A stretch of DNA of 38,822 nt from Cellvibrionaceae bacterium (GCA_028281575.1 JANQJP010000095.1:1-38822), one strand, 5' to 3'. Shown: positions 8,826 through 17,528, counted from the first letter of the stretch. Numbers and translations are program-made. The notes: a model not told the origin generated them from the sequence alone.

Positions 8826-9464
8826 TCAATCACGAAAGGCTCCCGCATTATGCGCGAGGAGCTGTACACAACGATGTCCGTTCTTTTTACGATAGATGGC
8901 GAAACGTGTTATACACGCATATGGCACCGCGATAGTATTTGTACTTTTAAGCGGCATATTTAACAGATTCAACATGGCTGCACGCAAAACACCACCGTGC
9001 GTCACAATCAACACTTTTTTTCCATCCCACTGTTTTTCGGTATCGTGAAAAAACTCTGCGATTCGATGGCAGAGCGATTCCAGTGATTCTCCGAAAGGTG
9101 GTGAATTTTTATCGGGCCGCTGTTGCCAAGCGTCAAAGCGAACTGCATCATCGTTTACTACGCGATCTACTGACAAACCTTCCCATTCACCAAAATTCAA
9201 TTCGATTAAACGTTCGTCAAAAACAAGCGGGATTTTTTTTTGCTCGCTCCAGGATTGCGCAAAGGCTTTGCAACGCGACAAAGGCGAACTTATGATGGCA
9301 TCCCAAGCGGTGTTGCAGCGCTGAGCCTGTTCCATCATTTTAGCCATGCCTTTCTCAAGCAAACAACTGTCGGTTCTACCGCGAAATATAGCGCCACCCT
9401 CACACTCGCCATGCCTTAGCAAATCAAAATGTGTTGTTTGAAACTTATCGGCAGAATTAGACAT
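8826..9464 (-). CDS. cobC: Alpha-ribazole phosphatase (CobC, histidine phosphatase family)
   Basis: This 212-residue cytoplasmic enzyme of the phosphoglycerate-mutase-like superfamily has the catalytic RHGE motif at residues 17-20, with His18 as the phosphohistidine. The second conserved histidine is in LIVTHGGVLRAA. In B12 assembly it removes the phosphate from alpha-ribazole-5'-phosphate or from adenosylcobalamin phosphate. Its start overlaps the cobT stop by one base, and cobS follows 19 bases after its own stop. The assignment rests on motifs and operon position, since histidine phosphatases are otherwise functionally diverse. Confidence 0.85.
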   Translation of the reverse strand: MSNSADKFQTTHFDLLRHGECEGGAIFRGRTDSCLLEKGMAKMMEQAQRCNTAWDAIISSPLSRCKAFAQSWSEQKKIPLVFDERLIELNFGEWEGLSVDRVVNDDAVRFDAWQQRPDKNSPPFGESLESLCHRIAEFFHDTEKQWDGKKVLIVTHGGVLRAAMLNLLNMPLKSTNTIAVPYACITRFAIYRKKNGHRCVQLLAHNAGAFRD

Positions 9465-10516
9465 TAGGCTTCGCTAACACCCGCTTGCTCAAATGTGGCC
9501 ATCTCGTTGTGTAAACGCAAGGCTGTTTGTAATAATTCCACACACACAGCTGCGCCACTGCCCTCTCCCAGCCGCATACCTAAATTCAAAAAAGGTTTCG
9601 CGTTAAGTGCTTCCAAGGCTAATTGATGCGCAGGCTCCGCGGAGCGGTGCGAATACAATAACCATTCCGTAACACTAGGGTTTAAACGCTGCGCGAGTAA
9701 GGCTGCAGCCGTAGAAATAAACCCGTCAACCAATACCGGAATACCCCGTTGAGCAGAAGCAATATAGCTGCCAACCAAAGCGGTAATTTCAAAGCCGCCT
9801 AAAGATTGCAAAACACCGAGTGGAGATTTAATGGTCTCCGCATGTAGCGTTAATGCACGGGTAATAATTGCCGCTTTTCGCTCCTGCCCAGCAGTATCTA
9901 GGCCAGTACCAGGGCCAACGGAGTGCGTTGCAGAAATATCTAAAAGCGCACTATAAATCGCTGAGGCCGATGTTGTATTGCCAATACCCATCTCTCCCCC
10001 GATAAATAAATCGCAATCACTGACACTTTCAGCGCCAGCTTTAAGTGCTTCAAGGCATTGGGTATCAGTCATTGCCGCTTCTTCGCTAAAGTCACGAGTG
10101 CCAGGAGCGATCGCCCGATGGCAAACGCCCTCCTCGCTAATCAACGGATTGGCCGTGCCCATATTGATCACTGAAAACTCTGCGTTAAGGTGCTTTGCCA
10201 ATACGCTAATCGCGGCACCTCCATTGACAAAATTTTGGATCATTTGCACCGTGACTGCTTGTGGAAAAGCTGAAATATTTTGCGCACATACACCGTGATC
10301 AGCGGCAAATACACGAATAACAACGCGTTTTAATTGCGGATTTAATTTTCTTTGAAAGCCTGCAAATTTCGTCGCAATATGTTCAAGTTCGCCCAGAGCA
10401 CCAATAGGTTTAGTTAAATTTTCTTGATGTTTTTCAGCTTTTTTGTGTGTCAATCTATCAATGGGCGCAGCACTTTGTGTATACCAGTCTGGCAATTCGT
10501 AATTTTGTTTTTGCAT
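9464..10516 (-). CDS. cobT: Nicotinate-nucleotide-dimethylbenzimidazole phosphoribosyltransferase
   Basis: This 350-residue enzyme (E. coli CobT 359) makes alpha-ribazole-5'-phosphate from nicotinate mononucleotide and dimethylbenzimidazole. The catalytic glutamate is Glu318 in the C-terminal MRLGEGSGAA motif, equivalent to the Salmonella Glu317. Other family blocks are VFAADHGVCAQNISAFPQAVT and FIGGEMGIGNTTSASAI. It lies 15 bases downstream of cobU and overlaps cobC by one base, so it is translated as part of the B12 operon. Confidence 0.95.
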   Translation of the reverse strand: MQKQNYELPDWYTQSAAPIDRLTHKKAEKHQENLTKPIGALGELEHIATKFAGFQRKLNPQLKRVVIRVFAADHGVCAQNISAFPQAVTVQMIQNFVNGGAAISVLAKHLNAEFSVINMGTANPLISEEGVCHRAIAPGTRDFSEEAAMTDTQCLEALKAGAESVSDCDLFIGGEMGIGNTTSASAIYSALLDISATHSVGPGTGLDTAGQERKAAIITRALTLHAETIKSPLGVLQSLGGFEITALVGSYIASAQRGIPVLVDGFISTAAALLAQRLNPSVTEWLLYSHRSAEPAHQLALEALNAKPFLNLGMRLGEGSGAAVCVELLQTALRLHNEMATFEQAGVSEA

Positions 10517-10531
10517 TACTCTACTATTTAA

Positions 10532-11065
10532 TTATGAGTTTAAATTGCCCGGTTTGAGGCTTAGAGGAAGCCCGGCAACAATAAGAGTGACGCGTTCGCA
10601 ACGCTTTGCCAAAGCTTGATGAAGCCACCCACTCTGGTCTACAAACTCACGAGATAACTGGCCGAGTGGCACAACACCGCTGCCGACTTCATTGCTAACA
10701 AATAAAATATCATTTTTTAAGGTAGGTAAAATAGTAATGAGTTTTCGCCTTTCTTCGCCCCATACGCCTTTATGCATTGCGTTGGAAAGCCATAAGGTAA
10801 GGCAATCTACTATTATTACACTTTTTCCGTCGTCTATCTCCGTCATAGCCTCCGATAGTTTTATCGGTTCTTCTAATACACGCCATTCCTTCCCCAACGA
10901 CTTTTTATTGCGCTGCGCCTGATGGTGAGCAATACGCTTAGCCATTTCTTCGTCTGCTGCCTGTCCAGTCGCAATAAGTCGAAGAGCTTTTCCATTTTTA
11001 ATCGCAAGGTCTTCGGCATAGCCGCTTTTGCCGCTTCGTGCACCGCCCAGTATTAATTCTTTCAT
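10532..11065 (-). CDS. cobU: Bifunctional adenosylcobinamide kinase/guanylyltransferase
   Basis: This 177-residue P-loop enzyme (E. coli CobU 181) phosphorylates adenosylcobinamide and transfers GMP to form adenosylcobinamide-GDP. The P-loop GGARSGKS is at residues 7-14. The guanylylated histidine corresponds to His47 or His48 (RIAHHQAQR). The Walker B-like VIIVDCLTLWLSN and the FVSNEVGSGVVP block are diagnostic. It overlaps btuD by 4 bases and is followed by cobT. The same enzyme is called CobP in Pseudomonas. Confidence 0.95.
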   Translation of the reverse strand: MKELILGGARSGKSGYAEDLAIKNGKALRLIATGQAADEEMAKRIAHHQAQRNKKSLGKEWRVLEEPIKLSEAMTEIDDGKSVIIVDCLTLWLSNAMHKGVWGEERRKLITILPTLKNDILFVSNEVGSGVVPLGQLSREFVDQSGWLHQALAKRCERVTLIVAGLPLSLKPGNLNS

Positions 11066-11835
11066 AACATCACAAACGGTTGTTCAGTATCTGGGTGAGA
11101 GACAACACGTAGATCAGCATTAAATACGTCTTTCAATATATCGGTCTTCAATACTTCTGCCGGTTTCCCTCTTGCTGCTACACGCCCTTGGGAAAGAACA
11201 ATAATGTTATGCGCAAGTTTGGCCGCAATATTCATGTCGTGAACAACCAAAAGCACAGCCACCCCAGTCGAAGCAAAACGTTCTATCGTTTGTATCAGCG
11301 CTTGTTGATGGCCAATATCCAAAGCGCTAAACGGTTCGTCCAATAACAGCAGACGTTGCGGCGCATCTTCCTTTCGCCATATTTGTGCCAATACACGGGC
11401 CAGCTGTGTTCGCTGTTTTTCCCCGCCGGAAAGTTGTGTGTATTTCGCCTCCGCCAGTTCGATAATGTCCATGGCTTCCATCACTTCACTGACAACACGT
11501 GCGTCGATGGTTAGCCCCGTATCGTGAGGTGTCCGACCCAAGGCAACAACGTCTTTGACAGAATACGGAAAATTAAGCAAGCTCATCTGAGGTAAGGTTG
11601 CTAATAAGCGGGGGCGTTGGTCGCAGGCGTCTTTTAGATTTTTATTTGCCAGTTCAATAGCGCCGCTATAGTGGCTGGTATCGCCTGCCAAAGTATTAAT
11701 CAGCGTCGACTTGCCTGCACCGTTAGGGCCAATAATGACGTGAATTTCGCCCGTGCGCACTTGCATGCTGAGTTTATCTAACAGCGCATGCCCACTTTTG
11801 GAAACAGATAATGCTGCTACCTTTAATAGGCACAT
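11062..11835 (-). CDS. btuD: ABC transporter ATPase for cobalamin/corrinoid import
   Basis: This 257-residue ATPase of the iron-siderophore/B12/heme class has Walker A GPNGAGKS (residues 36-43), signature LSGGEKQR, Walker B LLLLDEPFSALD and the switch histidine in VVHDMN. By sequence alone it also resembles HmuV heme ATPases. Its place between btuC and cobU in a B12 operon with btuF makes corrinoid import the likely role. It begins 3 bases after the btuC stop and overlaps cobU by 4 bases. Confidence 0.88.
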   Translation of the reverse strand: MCLLKVAALSVSKSGHALLDKLSMQVRTGEIHVIIGPNGAGKSTLINTLAGDTSHYSGAIELANKNLKDACDQRPRLLATLPQMSLLNFPYSVKDVVALGRTPHDTGLTIDARVVSEVMEAMDIIELAEAKYTQLSGGEKQRTQLARVLAQIWRKEDAPQRLLLLDEPFSALDIGHQQALIQTIERFASTGVAVLLVVHDMNIAAKLAHNIIVLSQGRVAARGKPAEVLKTDILKDVFNADLRVVSHPDTEQPFVML

Positions 11836-11838
11836 CGT

Positions 11839-12864
11839 TTATTGCATTCCATATTGGTGACGTCGCGTTAATAAGGAAATAAAAACCGGCGCGCCAATAA
11901 GCGCAGTAATCAAACCAACGGGTAATTCTGTAGGTGCCATAAGCGTGCGCGCCAAGGTGTCCGACAGAACCAGCAACACACCACCAGCCACCGCACTTAA
12001 GGGGACTAAAACTTCGTGTCGTGGACCAACCAGCATGCGTACCGCATGCGGCACAATTAAACCAACAAAAGCGACCATGCCCGCCAGTGCTACGGATGTA
12101 CCTACACCAAGCGCTAACCAAAAGATTACGACGAATTTAACATGTTGGATATTAATGCCGAGATGACGTGCCTCGGATTCTCCAAGCAATAGCGCGTTTA
12201 AAGCCGGGTAATACCGCGGTAGGAGTAATAACATACAAACGCACACACTCAACGCAATCCAAACGTGAGAATAACCTGCGCTATCCAGCCCACCCATGCG
12301 CCATAAACTCATATGGCGCAGCATTTCATTATCAGCGATAAATGCCAAAAAACCGGAAAGGCTACTGGCCAAAAAACTGATGGCAATGCCGGTTAACAAC
12401 ATCGCCGATACGGATACGCCCATCGGGCCAGAAGCAATTCGATAGATAAGTAGTACTGTGATTAAAGCACCAACGAAAGCGCCCACTGAAACCAGAGACA
12501 AACCAAAAACAGGCCATTGCCAATCCATTAAAAATACAATGACCAAACTGGCGCCTGCGGAAGCCCCCGCTGCGACACCAATTAGAGAGGGATCGGCAAG
12601 AGGGTTACGAAACAGTCCCTGAGCGATTGCACCGCTTGCCGCTAATAAGGCACCCACACAAAAAGCCAATAGAGTACGAGGTAAACGCAATTCGAGAATT
12701 ACCGTACTGGCTTGCGGGTTTGACTGCTGGTAAAAAGCAGACAGAACTTCCGATAGCGGAACGGGTACCGCACCGAAGGCTAGAGAAAGTACGAGAATAC
12801 ACAACACACCTACAGCAAGTGCAAGCCAGGTAAGATAAGCCTTTGTGTGTATTGATTTTGTCAT
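11839..12864 (-). CDS. btuC: FecCD-family permease for cobalamin/corrinoid import
   Basis: This 341-residue inner-membrane permease has about ten hydrophobic segments and typical FecCD/BtuC blocks: LRLPRTLLAFCVGALLAASGAIAQGLFRNPLADPSLIGV near the N-terminus and VGLIVPHAVRMLVGPRHE near residue 270. Those blocks contact the ATPase and form the pore. It overlaps cobQ by 4 bases (ATGA) and is followed by its ATPase. Substrate is inferred from the operon, since heme and siderophore permeases share the same fold. Confidence 0.88.
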   Translation of the reverse strand: MTKSIHTKAYLTWLALAVGVLCILVLSLAFGAVPVPLSEVLSAFYQQSNPQASTVILELRLPRTLLAFCVGALLAASGAIAQGLFRNPLADPSLIGVAAGASAGASLVIVFLMDWQWPVFGLSLVSVGAFVGALITVLLIYRIASGPMGVSVSAMLLTGIAISFLASSLSGFLAFIADNEMLRHMSLWRMGGLDSAGYSHVWIALSVCVCMLLLLPRYYPALNALLLGESEARHLGINIQHVKFVVIFWLALGVGTSVALAGMVAFVGLIVPHAVRMLVGPRHEVLVPLSAVAGGVLLVLSDTLARTLMAPTELPVGLITALIGAPVFISLLTRRHQYGMQ

Positions 12865-14321
12865 TGAAGCAAAACCATTAGGGCATCAATATCAAGATGC
12901 TGTTCAAGACTGTCCGCGAGTGATTCGAGTAAATCCTCTCTTGCCGTATCAACATCGATTGCTGTTTGGCTCCGAAGCCCCGCCCACTCCAGCAGAAGGT
13001 CACAACTTTGCTTGCAGTCAAACAAGCCGTGTAAATAAGCCCCCATTATTTGTTTGTCTTCACTTAAATAGCCGTCAAAACTGTCGTCATCGAAGTGAAG
13101 AAGCGGCGTGCTTTTTTTACCTCGCATATGCGTTTTGCCGTGGTGGATCTCGTAACCGGTAACGTTTACCATTTTCTCATTAAGCACTAAGCTCCCCTTA
13201 CGCTGCACCAGAGTTTTATCACGTGCCAAATGGGTTTCCACATTCAGCAAGCCGAGGGCTTGGGTTGCCCCAACCCGGCCTTCGATACCGAATGCGTCGG
13301 TAATTTTCTTACCAAGCATTTGGTAGCCGCCACAAATCCCCAGCAATTTTCCACCATAGCGTAAATGTTTTTCTATGGCTTGAGGCCAAACACTTTTTTG
13401 TAAAACCGATAAATCACCACGTACATTTTTTGTGCCTGGCAGGATAATTAAATCGCAAGCTGGAGGGGCTTCGTCGAGCGAAACAAAACGTAAATCAACA
13501 TTTGGATGAAGCCGCAGTGCATCAAAATCGCTATGATTACTAATACGTGAAAAAAGCGGAACCACAATTTCAAGTGCCTCGCCGGATGTATCGTGTTGCT
13601 GCGAATCGATAGCGTCTTCAGCATCGATAAATAAATCGCGATGATAAGGTAGTACACCAAAAACGGGCTTACCCGTTTTCTCTTCCAGCCAGCTAATACC
13701 CGACGCTAGCAAGCTGAGGTCACCACGAAATTTATTAATGATAAACCCTTTAACAAGCGCCCTTTCGTCTTCACTCAGTAATTCGAGCGTACCAACGAAC
13801 TGAGCAAAAACGCCGCCCTTGTCGATATCGCCAACCAATATAACCGGAGAATCTACTTCTAGGGCAAAACCCATATTGGCAATGTCGTTTTCGCGCAAAT
13901 TTATTTCTGCTGGGCTGCCCGCACCTTCAATAACGATAAGATCATGTTGTTTGCTCAAACGGGTATAAGCTCCAAGCGCAACGGATAAAGCTTTTGGCTT
14001 ATAGTCGTGGTAAGTTGTTGCCGACATATTGCCGTGTGCTTTACCACAAAAAATAACTTGCGCACCGATATCGCTGTTGGGTTTTAGCAATACCGGGTTC
14101 ATATCTACGCTTAATGGAATTTTACAAGCCAATGCTTGAAAAGCTTGAGCCCGCCCTATTTCGCCACCGTCTGGAGTCACTGCACTGTTCAAAGCCATGT
14201 TTTGTGGTTTAAACGGCGCTACGGATACGTTTCTGCGAGTCAAAACTCGGCACAAGCCAGCGACGACGGTACTTTTACCAACGTCCGAGCCTGTGCCTTG
14301 AACCATAAGACTTTTAACCAT
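12861..14321 (-). CDS. cobQ: Adenosylcobyric acid synthase (glutamine-hydrolysing)
   Basis: This 486-residue cytoplasmic enzyme (CobQ/CbiP) amidates carboxylates b, d, e and g of adenosylcobyrinic acid a,c-diamide. The N-terminal dethiobiotin-synthetase-like ATPase has MVQGTGSDVGKST. The C-terminal class I glutamine amidotransferase has its nucleophile Cys in LLGICGGYQML (about residue 329) and the histidine in GAYLHGLF. A 232-base gap filled by a hairpin element separates it from cobO upstream. Downstream it overlaps btuC by 4 bases. Its presence without ring-synthesis genes suggests use of imported incomplete corrinoids. Confidence 0.95.
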   Translation of the reverse strand: MVKSLMVQGTGSDVGKSTVVAGLCRVLTRRNVSVAPFKPQNMALNSAVTPDGGEIGRAQAFQALACKIPLSVDMNPVLLKPNSDIGAQVIFCGKAHGNMSATTYHDYKPKALSVALGAYTRLSKQHDLIVIEGAGSPAEINLRENDIANMGFALEVDSPVILVGDIDKGGVFAQFVGTLELLSEDERALVKGFIINKFRGDLSLLASGISWLEEKTGKPVFGVLPYHRDLFIDAEDAIDSQQHDTSGEALEIVVPLFSRISNHSDFDALRLHPNVDLRFVSLDEAPPACDLIILPGTKNVRGDLSVLQKSVWPQAIEKHLRYGGKLLGICGGYQMLGKKITDAFGIEGRVGATQALGLLNVETHLARDKTLVQRKGSLVLNEKMVNVTGYEIHHGKTHMRGKKSTPLLHFDDDSFDGYLSEDKQIMGAYLHGLFDCKQSCDLLLEWAGLRSQTAIDVDTAREDLLESLADSLEQHLDIDALMVLLQ

Positions 14322-14355
14322 TACCTATTAACTCTGAAAAGGTCTGGAAGTGTCT

Positions 14356-14536
14356 AATTGACGCTGAGCGACGATAGGTGCTGAGGCCATTTTTTCCGCT
14401 CAATGGGCCATCCATGGCCCGGTCCCGCGTTCTTCCGTGGCGCTATTCGCTACAAAAACACCCTCAGCACCTATCGTCACGTCATGAAGTTTTACAAGCA
14501 CATTCAAAACTTCAGTTACGATAATCATTAAGTTAA
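14356..14536. repeat. Hairpin element A, inside the B12 operon
   Basis: Perfect 17-bp inverted arms (14370-14386 and 14462-14478) enclose a loop of 75 bases. The loop contains the palindrome GGGCCATCCATGGCCC (14405-14420), which reads GGGCCAT-GG-ATGGCCC on the minus strand. The element starts with AATTGACGCTGAG and ends with ATCATTAAGTTAA (14524-14536). Both ends are closely shared with element D. It lies between cobO and cobQ, so operon mRNA would contain the folded element with GGAT at the apex. Confidence 0.85.
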
Positions 14537-14553
14537 TTGAGTAGCAATGACTT

Positions 14554-15159
14554 CTAATAATCCACTCCTCGGCGCGCTTTTATCCCAGCTTTGAACGCAT
14601 GCTTAATGTCTTTTACTTCCGATACTGTGTCCATAACGTCACGCAGTTTAGAACCCCCACCCCGCCCTGTGACAATGACACTTTGTTCGTAGGGACGATC
14701 AGCAATTGCCTGAATAATGTTTTCTTCATTCAAATAGGTGTACGAAATCATATAAGTTAATTCGTCGAGCACGACTAAATCAATACTGTCATCACGTAAC
14801 AGCTTCTCTGCTCTTTCCCAGGTTTGGGTCGCCGCTTGGATGTCAGCTTCCCTGTCTTGTGTGTTCCACGTAAAGCCGGTTCCCATTTGGTAAAAATCCA
14901 CTTCAGCGCATTTATCACGCAGATAAATTTCTTCGCCGGATAATTGCTTTCCTTTAATAAATTGAATCACACCCACTTTTTGCTTGTAGCCAAGCGCCCG
15001 CATCACCATGCCAAACGCCGAGCTTGATTTGCCTTTGCCATTACCGGTAAGCAAAACAGCCACGCCTTTTTCCAGGTCGGCTTGCTCAATCCGTGCGTCC
15101 ACGTTGCTTTTTTGTTTTTTCATCGCCGCTTTATGCTTGGCGTTTTGCTTATCAGTCAT
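14554..15159 (-). CDS. cobO: Cob(I)yrinic acid a,c-diamide adenosyltransferase
   Basis: This 201-residue ATP:corrinoid adenosyltransferase belongs to the CobO/BtuR/CobA type (E. coli BtuR 196). The P-loop GNGKGKSS is at residues 39-46. Downstream blocks QFIKGKQLSGEE, MGTGFTWNTQD and LVVLDELTYMISYTYL are diagnostic. It attaches the adenosyl group to the cobalt of incoming corrinoids before nucleotide-loop assembly. It follows btuB by 41 bases and precedes hairpin element A. The lysine-rich first 20 residues are longer than strictly needed but are typical of this subfamily. Confidence 0.95.
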   Translation of the reverse strand: MTDKQNAKHKAAMKKQKSNVDARIEQADLEKGVAVLLTGNGKGKSSSAFGMVMRALGYKQKVGVIQFIKGKQLSGEEIYLRDKCAEVDFYQMGTGFTWNTQDREADIQAATQTWERAEKLLRDDSIDLVVLDELTYMISYTYLNEENIIQAIADRPYEQSVIVTGRGGGSKLRDVMDTVSEVKDIKHAFKAGIKARRGVDY

Positions 15160-15200
15160 GGCAACCTAGTTCTCAAAAGTTGTTTTAAAAAAATGTCTTC

Positions 15201-17021
15201 TTAAAATTTGTAAGTCACTTTTGCGTTAGCCTCGAGGCCAGGCTCATTATAACCCTCTCTAACTTCATACTCTCGATCAAACAAATTGTCCACCTTCAAT
15301 CGAACGGAGAGCTTGTCAGAAAGCTTTGAGCGCGCAAATAAGCCTACTGTGCCGTATCCCGGTAATTCGTTATCGGTTGAGGTTTGGCGCTTGCCAACGG
15401 CTCTAAACAATACACCAGCAGCATGGTTACCAAATTTTTGGCTCAGGTTTAGAGTAAATTTTGTTTTTGCTCTGTTATCTAGCTGATCACCCGTTTCAGC
15501 GTCCACAGCGTCTGTGTAGGAAAGCGTTGACGTGATCGATAAACTTTTAATGACCGTTTTAACATCTAATTCGGCACCCTCGATCTCGGCAGAGCTGATG
15601 TTGGTTGGCATCCAAATGCCATCATCATTAGGTGCCCAGTCGATAAGATTATTAACATCCATTTTGTACACATTGAACGCGACAAAAGCATTTGCGTGGT
15701 TCACTTTAAAACCAAGCTCAACTGACTCAGATGTTTCTGGCACGAGGTTTGGATTGCCAGATGAAAAGGCACTTGATGGCCAGTACAAGTCATTAAATGT
15801 GGGAGCTTTAAAACCCTCCCCCCAACTTGCGTACAACTTAAAGCTATCATTTAGCTTCCAACCCAGGCTTGCACTGCCGGAAGTTTGAGAGCCAAAATCT
15901 GAACTGTCATCATTACGCAAGCCTGCGCTAGCAGACAATCGGCCATGTTCTACACCCAGTTGAGTAAAGGCGCTGACATTATCGCGACTGGTATCTTGAT
16001 ATACGGTTGTACTATCGACAGATTCATCGACGTAATCCAAACCTGCGTCCCACGTTAAAGCTTCGTTTATATAAAAACTATTTAACCAATAGGCGCTTGA
16101 ACGTTCGGAATTAAATTCACTTATATCTAGGGCGTCTTGAAAATTACGGTTTTCTGAATCTTCGCGAGCATGGCCGAGCGTCAATTTCGTTGAATAAAAA
16201 CTTGCGGGTGCGGACTTCAGCATCACACTTGTCGCTCGTTGGGCTTCATTTGAATAAGGCTGATTGGTTGTGCCTGAAAAGGGACTATCAAAATCCGTTT
16301 GAGCTCGGCTTTCGAAAAGCCTAAAACTCAGGTCGGTTTTGTCGTTAATTTTAAATCCTACGCCGAGGTTTGCGCTCAATTTTTCATACGGGTCGTTGTC
16401 CGAGTTAAAGACGGTATCATCGATAAGGTTATCAATGCCATCTGATTTTTCACTCGAAATAGCCGCTGAGTAATACACCTGCTCGTTACCATCTTTAATG
16501 CCGACTGACAATTTGCTTGTGTTTTGGCTTCCCGCTTGTGCAGTAAGGTATGCCTCTCGCTCTGTTACTTGCTTTAAAGTAAACACTTGTAACACGCCAC
16601 CAATGGCATCACTCCCATACAAGGCTGAGCGCGGCCCTTTAACATACTCTATACGTTCAATTTGTTCGGGGTCCAAAAATTGTAATTGTGCTTGACCATT
16701 ACTGACGCTACCAAGACGTATGCCGTCGATAAGTACCATCGTATGGTCGCTGCTTGTGCCTCGTGTAAAAAGACTTGTTTGAGAAGCTCCGCCACCTGAA
16801 CGAACAATTTGGGCTCCCGACTGATATTCGAATATTTCTGGAATTTCGGTCGGTTGCGTAAGAAAAATATCCGCTTTGTTGATAACAACGAGTGAAGCAT
16901 TCACATCGAACGGCGACTGCTCGTGTTGGGTCGCCGTAACTACAACATGCTCTACCAGCGAATCATTGGCGAAGCTATTTAAAGCTAAGATAGAAAAAGA
17001 AAAAAAAAGAAAATATTTCAT
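15201..17021 (-). CDS. btuB: TonB-dependent outer-membrane vitamin B12 receptor
   Basis: This 606-residue outer-membrane beta-barrel has a signal peptide (1 to about 18, ending LNSFA), a TonB-box-like segment (VEHVVVTAT, about 23-31) and a plug domain with GTSSDHTMVLIDGIR and YGSDAIGGV. A 22-strand type barrel follows and ends in the terminal aromatic Phe (VTYKF). Length matches E. coli BtuB (614). A ribosome binding site GAGG (17026-17029) precedes ATG 17021. The cobalamin riboswitch directly upstream and the following cob/btu genes fix the substrate as corrinoids. It is the first gene of the operon. Confidence 0.95.
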   Translation of the reverse strand: MKYFLFFSFSILALNSFANDSLVEHVVVTATQHEQSPFDVNASLVVINKADIFLTQPTEIPEIFEYQSGAQIVRSGGGASQTSLFTRGTSSDHTMVLIDGIRLGSVSNGQAQLQFLDPEQIERIEYVKGPRSALYGSDAIGGVLQVFTLKQVTEREAYLTAQAGSQNTSKLSVGIKDGNEQVYYSAAISSEKSDGIDNLIDDTVFNSDNDPYEKLSANLGVGFKINDKTDLSFRLFESRAQTDFDSPFSGTTNQPYSNEAQRATSVMLKSAPASFYSTKLTLGHAREDSENRNFQDALDISEFNSERSSAYWLNSFYINEALTWDAGLDYVDESVDSTTVYQDTSRDNVSAFTQLGVEHGRLSASAGLRNDDSSDFGSQTSGSASLGWKLNDSFKLYASWGEGFKAPTFNDLYWPSSAFSSGNPNLVPETSESVELGFKVNHANAFVAFNVYKMDVNNLIDWAPNDDGIWMPTNISSAEIEGAELDVKTVIKSLSITSTLSYTDAVDAETGDQLDNRAKTKFTLNLSQKFGNHAAGVLFRAVGKRQTSTDNELPGYGTVGLFARSKLSDKLSVRLKVDNLFDREYEVREGYNEPGLEANAKVTYKF

Positions 17022-17023
17022 AT

Positions 17024-17063
17024 TGCCTCAAGTGCTATTGAATCCAAGCAAATGAGGGAGGCA
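17024..17063 (-). promoter_or_regulatory. Possible btuB ribosome-binding-site sequestering helix
   Basis: On the minus strand, TGCCTC (17063-17058) can pair with GAGGCA (17029-17024), which contains the btuB Shine-Dalgarno GAGG. An additional strong hairpin TTAGGGC/GCCCTAA lies between this and the aptamer, around 17084-17103. The layout suggests translational control by the riboswitch. Folding was judged by eye. Confidence 0.5.
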
Positions 17064-17155
17064 TCACAGGGGTGAACCAAGTGCTTAGGGCTTATCCGCC
17101 CTAACTTAATCAGCCAAATCCTGGATGGTAGCCCTCCGCACCATCTACGAACCAT

Positions 17156-17294
17156 GCAACAGGCTGGTATCGGACTTTATAGAGTAGACAACAAAACTCT
17201 AATTACCGTTGCGGGGGCAGTGTTGGCCTTTCACCAAGCTTCCCAATTAAGTCAAATCGCTACACTTCCGAGTAACAACTTAACACCTAGTTGC
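17156..17294 (-). ncRNA. Cobalamin riboswitch controlling the btuB operon
   Basis: Read on the minus strand, the order of conserved elements is that of the cobalamin aptamer. A P1 strand GCAACTAGG (17294-17286) is followed by GGGAAGCTTGGTG and then CTGCCCCCGCAACGGTAA. After that come a TAGAG/CTCTA hairpin, the B12 box AAAGTCCGATACC, and the closing P1 strand CCTGTTGC (17163-17156). P1 pairs as GCAAC-(T)-AGG with CCT-GTTGC. The B12-box and CCCCCGCAAC cores are near-perfect. It lies about 135 bases before btuB, leaving room for an expression platform. Confidence 0.95.
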
Positions 17295-17302
17295 GGTGCC
17301 GG

Positions 17303-17331
17303 ACATTAATGAATAAGACTTCCGAAGTCAA
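17303..17331 (-). promoter_or_regulatory. Likely promoter of the btuB operon
   Basis: Minus-strand TTGACT (17331-17326) and TAATGT (17308-17303) are spaced by 17 bases and sit immediately upstream of the riboswitch aptamer. The -35 is a 5/6 match; the -10 is weak. It is back to back with the cbiB promoter. Confidence 0.5.
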
Positions 17332-17351
17332 GATTCAAACGATAATTAAAC

Positions 17352-17380
17352 TTGTCCTGAATGAAGCTCTTATATAAAAT
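17352..17380 (+). promoter_or_regulatory. Likely promoter of cbiB
   Basis: TTGTCC (17352-17357) and TAAAAT (17375-17380) are spaced by 17 bases. Transcription would begin near 17387, just before the riboswitch-like leader, giving a leader of about 140 bases. Confidence 0.55.
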
Positions 17381-17396
17381 CACCGCCCCTCAAGTT

Positions 17397-17511
17397 GGTT
17401 CCACCCATTGGATAAAAAGGGAATACGGCGACTCTTGTTGCGTTTATATGCACACAAAGGAGAATCGGAGCTATCCCCTCACCTGCATGCTTTTTTTTGC
17501 AAAATATACCT
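17397..17511 (+). ncRNA. Possible divergent cobalamin-riboswitch-like leader of cbiB
   Basis: The leader shows several elements in riboswitch order: GGTTCC (17397-17402), AAAAGGGAATACGG (about 17415-17428), GGAGCTATCCCC (17467-17478) followed by TCACCTGCATGC where GCAACTGTAAGC would be expected, and a short ATATACCT (17504-17511) resembling the end of the B12 box. The spacing is shorter than usual, and the CCCCGCAAC core is altered. It may be a variant, a decayed copy or a chance resemblance. Its position between a promoter and a B12 gene supports a regulatory role. Confidence 0.4.
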
Positions 17512-17528
17512 ATTAGAAATAGTGACGC

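Noticed and set aside
8807-8869. Upstream extension of the cobS reading frame
   Set aside because: It would overlap cobC by 44 bases and add residues not seen in the family, whereas the ATG at 8806 matches the usual N-terminus.
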